Of a stretch of 13,826 bases of DNA, positions 1 to 5,835 are shown in pieces; position 1 is the first letter of the stretch, and each line of letters opens with the position of its first letter. Below the pieces are notes generated by a model. That model worked only from the letters and a program-made list of their open reading frames with translations. It made no database searches and was not told the origin of the DNA. The stretch comes from an uncultured Veillonellaceae bacterium (GTDB taxonomy: Bacteria > Bacillota > Negativicutes > Veillonellales > Dialisteraceae): contig CATVYJ010000015.1 of the NCBI GenBank assembly GCA_958348245.1, positions 1 to 13,826 of the forward strand, in the 5' to 3' direction. A program made the translations under genes and the position numbers.

Positions 1-19
1 TCACCCCTTCGGGGCCGGG

Positions 20-54
20 CTCCATTCCAATGGGCGGGGAGCTGCACCAGTGCT
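20..54 (+). repeat. Inverted repeat, left copy (mate 724-758)
   Basis: This 35-nt stretch is the reverse complement of 724-758 with one mismatch. The similarity continues more weakly on both sides, toward position 1 and to about 69, so this copy may be cut by the window start. The two copies enclose about 670 bp without a gene. The core contains GGGCGGGGAGCTGCACCAGT. Confidence 0.85.
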
Positions 55-361
55 CGACTGTTGGTTTTCAGGCGGTGCGGCGCAGACACAATACAAAATG
101 TTTCTGCGCACTTCGCGCGGGGTCAAATGCGACGCGTGCGCGTGAGGTATGCTGGAGCGGGCCCACATCCTTCGCGTGGCTTCCCCGCATGCCCGTGGCA
201 GTTTTGCGTCGCCGCTTCGCGTCTCCCTTGTTTGTGACGTTTGTGCGCAGGCGGTGCGGACACAGGCGGGAGATTTTCCATTTATCTCATTGAGTTGGAA
301 GTTTTGCGTCGCACGCTTCGCGTGCGTCTCTTGTGCTATTGTCTCTCTTCATGAAGAAGCA

Positions 362-403
362 GGCCCACATACGATGAGAAAGCTTTTCATCGCATGTGGG
401 GCC
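362..403. other. Long stable hairpin
   Basis: GGCCCACAT (362-370) pairs with ATGTGGGGCC (394-403, one bulged G). After one A/C mismatch, CGATGA (372-377) pairs with TCATCG (387-392). That gives 15 base pairs around a small loop that can itself partly pair (AAAGCTTT). No U-run follows on either strand, so a simple terminator is unlikely. The word GGCCCACAT also occurs unpaired near 159-168 in closely similar context. Confidence 0.7.
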
Positions 404-493
404 GCATGCTTTGTTGGAGCTACATCAGCAAAGGGGAGCCGCCGAAGGCGCGACGCAAAACCGCACGGGAATACCGGTAATCGCATCGCACGC

Positions 494-514
494 GCCCGGC
501 GTTCGTCGCCGGGC
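494..514. other. Perfect 8-bp GC hairpin
   Basis: GCCCGGCG (494-501) and CGCCGGGC (507-514) enclose the loop TTCGT. The next bases are not T-rich on either strand, so it is not a canonical terminator. Confidence 0.6.
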
Positions 515-723
515 AGTTCGTGCAGACCGCTCTTTATTTGTGCGGCCTTCTTTTCACCCGCTCCCCGGCCCCGCGCCGGGATGTCGTCCGGCCATTAGAA
601 AAAAAGCCGGCTGCTTCTTCCCCTGTGTACTTTCCATTCTTTTCCGAAAATGAAGCCACATCAAAATGAGAAAGAAGAAAAGTACAGCACCTGCGTCCTC
701 GCAAAGTAAAAAGAAAACAGCTC

Positions 724-758
724 AGCACTGGTGCAGCTCCCCGCCCATTGGAACGGAG
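724..758 (-). repeat. Inverted repeat, right copy (mate 20-54)
   Basis: Reverse complement of 20-54, with 34 of 35 positions matching by eye. It lies just left of the MITE-like element that begins at 777. Confidence 0.85.
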
Positions 759-776
759 GCCGGTGCCCGAAGGGAG

Positions 777-864
777 AAATTCTGGCTGGTGGCGTCAGCC
801 GGAGCGCCTGTTTGAGCGAGCGTAGCGAGCGAGTTGCGCGGAGGGTAGTGACCAGCCAGAATTT
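777..864. repeat. MITE-like element with 14-bp inverted ends
   Basis: AAATTCTGGCTGGT at 777-790 is the perfect reverse complement of ACCAGCCAGAATTT at 851-864. The 60 bp between include short GAGC/GCGA direct repeats at about 814-833 and outward-facing GCGC words that could extend the stem. No clear target-site duplication flanks it. It may be a miniature inverted-repeat element, or a structured intergenic RNA motif with a 14-bp closing stem. It is too short to code for its own mobility. Confidence 0.55.
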
Positions 865-899
865 CAGGCCGCAGTGACCGGGCGGCGGCCCTTTCTTGG

Positions 900-935
900 C
901 CGACACTCTTTCCGGGCGGCCGGAAAGAATGTCGG
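900..935. other. Strong tetraloop hairpin
   Basis: CCGACA (900-905) pairs with TGTCGG (930-935). After one mismatch, TCTTTCCGG (907-915) pairs with CCGGAAAGA (920-928) around a GCGG loop. That is 15 base pairs in 36 nt. It directly abuts the dispersed repeat starting at 935. There is no U-run after it. Confidence 0.65.
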
Positions 936-997
936 CGACACTGGAATCGTATTCCAAAAACGGAAATATTCGTGTGTTTCGGTCACGTACGGATAGA
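935..997 (+). repeat. Dispersed repeat, copy 1 (inverted mate 13756-13818)
   Basis: By eye, 57 of 63 positions match the reverse complement of 13756-13818 without gaps. Both copies carry the small hairpin GGAATCGTATTCC followed by AAAAACGGAA, and further on CACGTACGGA. Both lie in non-coding DNA, at opposite ends of the gene block. The function is unknown; it is probably a genome-wide intergenic repeat family. Confidence 0.85.
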
Positions 998-1112
998 CAT
1001 TACAGGCCCGCAGAAGTGTAAGAGGAAACGTTTCCCTCACGATGTTGAGCCGCACCGTGCGGGAAAGGCGTATGCGCCGCCCCGCCGTCCCCGCGTCATT
1101 TCCTTTCGTACA

Positions 1113-1163
1113 AAAATAAAAGAGCGGCGGGCTTTCGAAAAGACCCGCCGCCTTTTATTTTTT
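1113..1163 (-). terminator. Rho-independent terminator after the TIGR04076-like gene, possibly bidirectional
   Basis: GCGGCGGG (1124-1131) pairs with CCCGCCGC (1144-1151) around an AT-rich loop. The flanking A-run (1112-1120) and T-run (1153-1163) extend the stem. Read on the minus strand, the hairpin overlaps the stop codon at 1155-1157 and runs into a T-rich tail. The symmetry would allow it to stop transcription from both sides. Confidence 0.85.
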
Positions 1164-1439
1164 CTCTTCTTCGTCGATGCGTTCAATTTTGAACACGTTG
1201 ATGGTGTCCACGTCGGGACAGCAGAAGAGCGCCGTGCCCGGCTTCTGCCCCGGCTGGGGGATTTCCCCGCCGTAGCGCAGGATGTCCACGTAGGGGAACG
1301 CCACGTGCATCGCCATGGGGCAGAGCCGCCCCCGGTCCGTATCGAAATCGAAGCTGTCGCCCACGCGGTGGCCCCGGTGGCAGGGACAGGGCCCTTTCCG
1401 GTCCACCAGCGTGATGCGGATTTTCGGCCGTCTTGCCAT
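1155..1439 (-). CDS. TIGR04076-like small Cys-containing protein
   Basis: This 94-residue protein looks like the TIGR04076 family of uncharacterised small proteins. The family pattern is visible: a CPC motif (Cys18, Cys20), a short beta-rich start, LCPMA with Cys40, then FPYVDILRYGG (48-58), a CC pair (Cys73-Cys74) and VFKIER near the end. Five cysteines in so short a protein suggest metal or thiol chemistry, but that is inference. The ATG shares its A with the TGA stop of the kinase gene upstream (TGATG), so the two are probably translationally coupled. The product ends in an acidic/Lys tail. The biochemical role is not known to me. The family assignment is from memory of its conserved pattern and not from a search. 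Confidence 0.8.
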   Translation of the reverse strand: MARRPKIRITLVDRKGPCPCHRGHRVGDSFDFDTDRGRLCPMAMHVAFPYVDILRYGGEIPQPGQKPGTALFCCPDVDTINVFKIERIDEEEKK

Positions 1440-2257
1440 CAGTCCAGCACCTCCATGGAAAGTTCCAGCGGAATCCCCCGCCAGGGGTCCGCGCAGTTTC
1501 TGTGCCGCGCAATGAGCGCCGCCACGCCGTCCATCGCCGCCTGCACGGCCGCTTCCAGCGGCTCTTCCCGGAGCAGCCACCCGAGGAGAATGGCGGAGAA
1601 AATGTCGCCCGTGCCGGGGAAGCGCACCGGGATGGGCGTGAAGGGACGGACAAAGTACGCGCCGCGCTGCCCGTCGTATCCGGCCACCGCGTCCGCGCCG
1701 TCCACTTTCGCCGATGTGACGACCGCCGACGCCGCGCCGAGGGCGCGCAGTTTGTCGATGAGCGCGCGCATGGCCGCCTCCGTCAGCCCTTCCGGCGCAT
1801 AGGGCTCGCCTGCGAGAAGGGCCGCCTCCGTGTAGTTCGGCGAGATGCAGTCCGCTCCCGCGCAGAGCCGCCGCATGGCCGCCACGCGCGATGCCGGCAC
1901 GCCGTTGTAGAGGCGGCCTTCGTCGCCCATGATGGGGTCCACGAAAAGGTACGCCCCGCGGGCTTTCGCTTCCGCGCCGTACGCCGCGGCGATGTCCGCC
2001 TGCTCGTCGGAGGCGAGGAAGCCCGCCGCCACCGCGTCGAAGGAAAAATCCAGCGCTTTCCACACGGCGATGGTCTCTTTCATGTACGCCGTCGTGTCGA
2101 GCAGCGCAAATTTCCCGTAGTCCAGCGTATTCGACACGAGCGCCGTGGGCAGCACGGACACCCCGCATCCCATGCGGGCCAATACGGGCATCATCGCCGC
2201 GAGCGCCACTTTGCCGCACCCGGGCAGATCGTTGATCAGCAGCACCTGTTTTCCCAT
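1439..2257 (-). CDS. pdxK: Pyridoxal/pyridoxine kinase (PdxK/PdxY-like, ribokinase superfamily)
   Basis: This 272-residue protein would phosphorylate pyridoxal, pyridoxine or pyridoxamine to the 5'-phosphate with ATP, in vitamin B6 salvage. VLLINDLPGCGK at the start and VSNTLDYGKF (41-50) fit PdxK/PdxY-type proteins. VDPIMGDEGRLY (106-117), SPNYTEA (139-145) and the anion-hole/catalytic motif FPGTGD with Asp218 (213-218) are ribokinase-superfamily hallmarks. The ATG at 2257 is chosen over an upstream one at 2305 because GAAGGAGGA lies 5-10 nt before it and the family's N-terminus begins there. Length is normal for the family. It is followed, with a 1-nt overlap, by the TIGR04076-like gene. 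Thiamine or hydroxymethylpyrimidine kinases are the main alternatives. Confidence 0.85.
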   Translation of the reverse strand: MGKQVLLINDLPGCGKVALAAMMPVLARMGCGVSVLPTALVSNTLDYGKFALLDTTAYMKETIAVWKALDFSFDAVAAGFLASDEQADIAAAYGAEAKARGAYLFVDPIMGDEGRLYNGVPASRVAAMRRLCAGADCISPNYTEAALLAGEPYAPEGLTEAAMRALIDKLRALGAASAVVTSAKVDGADAVAGYDGQRGAYFVRPFTPIPVRFPGTGDIFSAILLGWLLREEPLEAAVQAAMDGVAALIARHRNCADPWRGIPLELSMEVLD

Positions 2258-2295
2258 CGCGTCCTCCTTCCGCCGCAGCCGGCGGGTTTTGTCCC

Positions 2296-2304
2296 ATTGT
2301 ACCA
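2296..2304 (-). promoter_or_regulatory. Extended -10 promoter of the pdxK-like operon
   Basis: Read on the minus strand the site is TGGTACAAT, an extended -10 (TGn followed by TACAAT), about 39 nt before the ATG. No good -35 box is seen at 16-18 nt. It lies just after the terminator of the preceding operon. The same TGGTACAAT occurs at the pncA promoter. Confidence 0.6.
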
Positions 2305-2316
2305 CAGGCGGGACGC

Positions 2317-2352
2317 AAAAATCCCGCAGGGCTGTCCTGCGGGATGTCTTTT
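2317..2352 (-). terminator. Terminator after the ANTAR regulator gene
   Basis: ATCCCGCAGG (2321-2330) and CCTGCGGGAT (2336-2345) form a perfect 10-bp stem with a 5-nt loop. On the minus strand a short T-run follows the stem (the A-run at 2317-2321 of the plus strand). It marks the 3' end of the long operon that starts with pncA. Confidence 0.85.
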
Positions 2353-2353
2353 T

Positions 2354-2953
2354 TTATTTCGCGCCGCGGTTTTTCCGCGCCATGATTTCCCGGATGATTT
2401 TCTGCGCCACTTCCGAGACGGGGATGCCCCGCTTCATGCTGGCGAGCTGCATGCGGCGGTGCGCTTCTTCTTCGCTGATCTGGTAGTAGCTCATGAGGAG
2501 GCCCTTGGCGCGGTCCACGATTTTCCGCGCGGCGAGCTCCTGCTCCACTTCGTGCACGTGGCCGATCATTTCTTTCCGGTGCTGGAACTGGCCCACGGCG
2601 ATTTCGATGGTGGGAAAGAGCACTTTTTCATTGACGGGCTTCATGACGTAGCCGAAGACGAAGGATTTCTTCGCCTTTTCGATCATGTCTTCGTCGCCGA
2701 AGGCGGTGAGGAGGACCACCGGGGCCCAGTTGTTGTGGGCGATCATCTGCGCCGCCTGGATGCCGTCGAGGCGGGGCATTTTTACGTCCAGAATGACCAG
2801 GTCCGGATGGAGCCGTTTCGTGAGATCGAGCGCTTCTACGCCGTCGGACCCGACGCCCACCACTTCGTGTCCTTCTTCTTCGAGCATTTCCCGGAGGTCC
2901 ATGGCGGAGAGGGCTTCGTCGTCCGCGATGACGATGCGGTATGGCTGTTTCAT
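2354..2953 (-). CDS. Response regulator with ANTAR RNA-binding output domain
   Basis: This 199-residue regulator has a CheY-type receiver (about 5-120) and an ANTAR domain (about 135-195). The receiver carries the acidic pair Asp11-Asp12, the phospho-acceptor Asp56 in VILDVKMP, Thr83 and Lys105 in YVMKP. The ANTAR part shows RKIVDRAKGLLMSYYQISEEEAH and a following RRMQ helix. Proteins of this class (EutV, AmiR, NasR) bind paired hexanucleotide-loop hairpins in nascent RNA and prevent termination. Its ATG overlaps the TGA of the sensor kinase gene by 4 nt, with GGAAG in front, so the two are a cognate pair. Target RNAs are not visible in this window. A general EutV-like role is inferred; a link to ethanolamine is not supported by the neighbours. 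Confidence 0.92.
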   Translation of the reverse strand: MKQPYRIVIADDEALSAMDLREMLEEEGHEVVGVGSDGVEALDLTKRLHPDLVILDVKMPRLDGIQAAQMIAHNNWAPVVLLTAFGDEDMIEKAKKSFVFGYVMKPVNEKVLFPTIEIAVGQFQHRKEMIGHVHEVEQELAARKIVDRAKGLLMSYYQISEEEAHRRMQLASMKRGIPVSEVAQKIIREIMARKNRGAK

Positions 2954-4362
2954 TCTGTCACTTCCAATCTTTCGAGGGGAAACCGGATGTGCGCCGCCAC
3001 CTGGTTTCCTTCATTGCCAAACTGAAATTGTCCCTTGAGTTCGATTTCCGCCAGCGTCCGCACGATCTGCAGACCCAGGTCGTATCCTTTCGCGCCGAAG
3101 CCTTCCGGCAGGAGATGCCCGTCGTTCTTCACGCAGAGGTGGAAGACGCCGTCCGCTTTTTCTTCGCTGATGGTGAGGGTCCCCGAAGGAAGGCCCTCGA
3201 AGCCGTGGTCAAGGGCATTGTGGATGAGTTCGTTCACGGCGATGGCGAGGTTCACCGCGTCTTCGGAGCCCATGAGGAGGGGCCGGCCGTCGTTTTCCAG
3301 CACGAGGCGCACTTTCGAGCCCGCGGTGAGGCTTTCCAGAGAGAGTTTGCAGAGCCGGCCGAGGAGCTGGTGCCATTCCACGTTTTCCCCGCTCTGCCGG
3401 GCGAGGATGTCGTGGATCTGGGAGATGCCGAGGATGCGGTCCACTGCGCGGCGCAGGGCCTCCCGGGCCTCTTCGTTTTTCGCGCGCCGGGCCTGCATGC
3501 GGAGGATGCCCGCGATGGTATTGAGGTTGTTTTTCACCCGGTGGTGGATTTCCTTGATGACGGAATTTTTCACGAGGAGCTGCTGCTCTTTTTCCCGGAT
3601 GGCGGTGACGTCGGTGAAGACGAGGAGGGTGCGCTGCACCCGGCCCTGCACGAGGAGGGGCAGCCCCCACGCGGTGAGGGTGAGCCCTTCCGCCTGTTCT
3701 TCGCCGTACTGGGGCCGGCCGGTGGCCATGATGGACTCCACGAGGGGCAGATGGATCATGGCGCGGCCCACGAGATTTTTCGGCTCCGCCGCTTCTTTGT
3801 CGAGGACGAAGCAGAGCCCGGCGGCCATGTCGTTCGCGTAGAGGATGCGGCCCACGGAGTCGAGCACGATGAGGCCGTCCTGCAGGCGCGGCGCATGGTA
3901 GGGCTCGTCCGTGAGCGGCAGAAGGAGCGCGAGGTACGCCGTGTCGATGAGCACCTGGTGCTGCCGGGTGGAGCCCGCGATGAATCCCGCCGCGGCGAAG
4001 ACCACGCCCGCATTGTCCGACAGGGGATAGGCCGTGACGGCCACCTGCCGCCCGATTTCCAGTTCCTTCCGCCCGACGATTTTCTTCCCCGTGAGAAGGA
4101 CGCTCTCCGCGAGGGCCGCTTCGTCCATGAAGCATACGTCGCCTTCCTGATAATAGGCGGGGCCGCCCGCGTAGGAGGGGCACACCACGCAGAGCACCAC
4201 CGCCATGTCGGGGTTTTTGCCCCGGGTGAGGATGACCACCTGCTCGCGGGAGACGTCCGCCGCGAACTGGAGCGCTTCCTGCATGTTCGCGAGGATGGAA
4301 ATCTGCACGTCCGTGAGGTCGGTGGCCTCCCGGGCGAGGGCGAAGAGCTGTCCCTTATCCAT
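2950..4362 (-). CDS. Soluble sensor histidine kinase (HisKA_2 type, EutW-like)
   Basis: This 470-residue kinase has no membrane segment or signal peptide, so it should sense a cytoplasmic signal. Residues about 5-150 fit the H_kinase_N sensory region found in EutW/PdtaS-type kinases. Residues about 160-255 look like a PAS domain (QDGLIVLDSVGRILYAND). Residues 270-290 contain EIHHRVKNNL, the HisKA_2 box, with His274 the likely phospho-acceptor. The ATPase domain follows, with the N-box NELIHNALDHG (377-387) and a glycine box near GYDLGLQIV (426-434). The ATG lies inside the end of tsaD (8-nt overlap), and the gene overlaps the ANTAR regulator gene downstream. It should therefore be co-transcribed with the t6A genes. 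The signal is unknown; two Cys in VLCVVCP (57-62) could bind a ligand or a metal, which is speculative. Confidence 0.92.
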   Translation of the reverse strand: MDKGQLFALAREATDLTDVQISILANMQEALQFAADVSREQVVILTRGKNPDMAVVLCVVCPSYAGGPAYYQEGDVCFMDEAALAESVLLTGKKIVGRKELEIGRQVAVTAYPLSDNAGVVFAAAGFIAGSTRQHQVLIDTAYLALLLPLTDEPYHAPRLQDGLIVLDSVGRILYANDMAAGLCFVLDKEAAEPKNLVGRAMIHLPLVESIMATGRPQYGEEQAEGLTLTAWGLPLLVQGRVQRTLLVFTDVTAIREKEQQLLVKNSVIKEIHHRVKNNLNTIAGILRMQARRAKNEEAREALRRAVDRILGISQIHDILARQSGENVEWHQLLGRLCKLSLESLTAGSKVRLVLENDGRPLLMGSEDAVNLAIAVNELIHNALDHGFEGLPSGTLTISEEKADGVFHLCVKNDGHLLPEGFGAKGYDLGLQIVRTLAEIELKGQFQFGNEGNQVAAHIRFPLERLEVTE

Positions 4363-5380
4363 GGCGCGCCGCTCCGGCGAGGAAGGGCAGCCGCGGGTCC
4401 GCGTTGAGGGTCATGGGGGCGAAATCGCCCGCCTGCGCCATGTAGTACGCCCGGCAGCCGATCATGGCGCCGTTGTCGGTGCAGAGCACGGGCGAGGGCC
4501 GGCAGAGGCGGACGCCCCGCGCTCCGCAGGCCGCTTCGAGGGCGGCGCGGAGGCCGCTGTTGGCGGCGACGCCCCCGGCGAGCGCCAGCGTGCCGAGGCC
4601 CGTCCGGTCGAGGGCGGCCATGGCTTTCGCCACGAGCACGTCCACCACGGCTTTCTGGAAGGACGCCGCCACGTCTTCCTTCACGACGGGGATTTTTTTC
4701 ATTTCCGCCGTGTGGAGATAATTGATGACCGCCGACTTGAGGCCGCTGAAGGAGAAATCAAAATTGTGCTCCTTCGCCATGGCCATGGGGAAATGGACGG
4801 CGTCGGGATTGCCTTCCTTCGCGAGGCGGTCGATGTGGGGGCCGCCGGGATAGGGATAGCCCATGACGCGGGCGATCTTGTCGAAGGCTTCCCCCGCCGC
4901 GTCGTCCCGGGTCTGTCCGAGGAGCTCGAACGTATTGTAGTCCCGCACCACCACGAGCATGGTGTGGCCGCCGGAGACGACGAGGGAGAGGAAGGGCGGC
5001 TCCAGATCGGGATACTGGAGAAGATTGGCGAAGATGTGCCCTTCCATGTGGTTCACCGCCACGAGAGGCTTCCCGAGAGCCCACGCGGCCGCCTTCGCCG
5101 CAGCGACGCCCACGAGGAGCGCCCCCACGAGGCCGGGGCCCTGCGTGACGGCGATGGCGTCCATGTCCTGCCACGCGCAGCCCGCCTCGGCGAGCGCTTC
5201 CTCCGCCACGGGCAGCACGTCTTCGATGTGGTGGCGGGAGGCGATCTCCGGCACCACGCCGCCGAATTTCTTGTGGATGGGCACCTGCGAGGAAATCACG
5301 TCGGAGAGGATGCGCCGCCCGTCTTCGATGACGGCGCAGGACGTCTCGTCGCAGCTCGATTCAAAAGCCAGTATTTTCAT
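4355..5380 (-). CDS. tsaD: tRNA N6-adenosine threonylcarbamoyltransferase TsaD
   Basis: TsaD transfers the threonylcarbamoyl group from threonylcarbamoyl-AMP to A37 of ANN-decoding tRNAs, working with TsaB and TsaE. The 341-residue product has the Kae1/TsaD signature: ILAFESSCDETSCAV at 3-17, metal ligands His111 and His115 in NHMEGH, VSGGHT (135-140), PGGPHIDRLA (178-187), FSFSGLKSA (209-217), GGVAANSGLR (269-278) and a metal-binding Asp302 in CTDNG. The ATG at 5380 is chosen because AGGAG stands 7 nt in front and the family's N-terminus starts there. That ATG overlaps the rimI stop (ATGA). Length is normal for the family. Confidence 0.97.
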   Translation of the reverse strand: MKILAFESSCDETSCAVIEDGRRILSDVISSQVPIHKKFGGVVPEIASRHHIEDVLPVAEEALAEAGCAWQDMDAIAVTQGPGLVGALLVGVAAAKAAAWALGKPLVAVNHMEGHIFANLLQYPDLEPPFLSLVVSGGHTMLVVVRDYNTFELLGQTRDDAAGEAFDKIARVMGYPYPGGPHIDRLAKEGNPDAVHFPMAMAKEHNFDFSFSGLKSAVINYLHTAEMKKIPVVKEDVAASFQKAVVDVLVAKAMAALDRTGLGTLALAGGVAANSGLRAALEAACGARGVRLCRPSPVLCTDNGAMIGCRAYYMAQAGDFAPMTLNADPRLPFLAGAARHG

Positions 5381-5835
5381 GGATTCTCCTGTATGGGTAA
5401 TGGAATGGGACGGGCCATGATGTACCCGTCTTCCTTCGGCAGATCGTACACGCCCTTCCGGAGAGCCTGCACGGCGAAGCCGTACTTCCGGTAGAGGGCC
5501 TGCGCGGCCACGTTGGACACGCGCACTTCCAGATACATGGACGCCATGCCCCGCGCTTCCGCCGCGGAAAGGCCCGCCGCGAGGAGCCGCGCCGCCAGAC
5601 CCCGCCGCCGCGCTTCGGGGCGCACGGCGAGATTGACGAGCTGCGCCTCGTCCGCCACGAACCAGTAGCAGGCGTAGCCCAGGACGGCGCCGCTCTGACG
5701 GGCGCAGAGGTAGAGGCTGTGAGGCCGGGCCATGTCGGCGGCCACGGTCTCCCGCCGCCACGCGTCGGAAAAGCAGAGCGCGCCGATCTCGTAGACCGCG
5801 TCCGCGTCGGAGGCCGCCGCTTCCCCGAGCGTCAC
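5377..5835 (-). CDS. rimI: GNAT N-acetyltransferase RimI (ribosomal protein S18 family)
   Basis: RimI acetylates the N-terminal Ala of ribosomal protein S18, though many RimI-like proteins have other or broader substrates. In the 152-residue product, the GNAT fold shows ASDADAVYEI and CFSDAW near the N-terminus, the acetyl-CoA motif PEARRRGLAARLL, LEVRVSN and ALYRKYGF near the C-terminus. The start is taken as the GTG at 5835, which overlaps the tsaB stop as GTGA and leaves a normal-length N-terminus. Another in-frame GTG lies 36 nt upstream. No strong ribosome binding site precedes either, which fits translational coupling. It sits in the usual tsaB-rimI-tsaD order. Confidence 0.9.
   Translation of the reverse strand: MTLGEAAASDADAVYEIGALCFSDAWRRETVAADMARPHSLYLCARQSGAVLGYACYWFVADEAQLVNLAVRPEARRRGLAARLLAAGLSAAEARGMASMYLEVRVSNVAAQALYRKYGFAVQALRKGVYDLPKEDGYIMARPIPLPIQENP

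Larger units (their letters stand above)
1..1110. other. Non-coding, repeat- and hairpin-rich region
   Basis: No open frame here resembles a protein. The available frames are rich in Arg, Cys and Ser, lack good ribosome binding sites and cross the hairpins. What can be seen is structure. There are hairpins at 80-109, 310-326, 362-403, 494-514, 900-935 and 943-955, and short palindromes at 1024-1035, 1050-1062 and 1068-1079. Words recur: a 12-mer CAGGCGGTGCGG near 69 and 248, and GTTTTGCGTCGC near 203 and 301 with its reverse complement near 452. A promoter or transcript boundary could not be assigned. It may be a cluster of degenerate intergenic repeats, or it may contain a structured RNA. 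Confidence 0.6.

Noticed and set aside
149..598. 149-codon plus-strand frame in the left non-coding region
   Set aside because: It crosses several hairpins and repeat words, has no ribosome binding site, and the translation is low-complexity Arg/Ser/Cys-rich sequence.
646..660. AAAATGAAGC shared with the end of repeat copy 2
   Set aside because: Only about 10 nt match, so an insertion into copy 1 between here and 935 cannot be argued from it.
534..728. 64-codon minus-strand frame between the left repeats
   Set aside because: It partly overlaps the inverted repeat and has no convincing ribosome site or family resemblance. It is probably repeat sequence read as protein.
814..833. GAGC/GCGA repeats as a CRISPR or VNTR start
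   Set aside because: The units are only 4 nt, number four in total and are interrupted. They have no spacer structure and lie inside the inverted-repeat element.
1155..2318. 387-codon minus-strand frame as one protein
   Set aside because: Only its last 94 codons are real (TIGR04076-like). The rest is the out-of-frame shadow of the pdxK-like gene, which has its own ribosome site and full motifs.
1433..4407. Two long plus-strand open frames over the kinase and regulator genes
   Set aside because: They are antisense shadows of the pdxK-like, ANTAR and histidine kinase genes, with His/Arg/Asp-rich composition and no recognisable domain.
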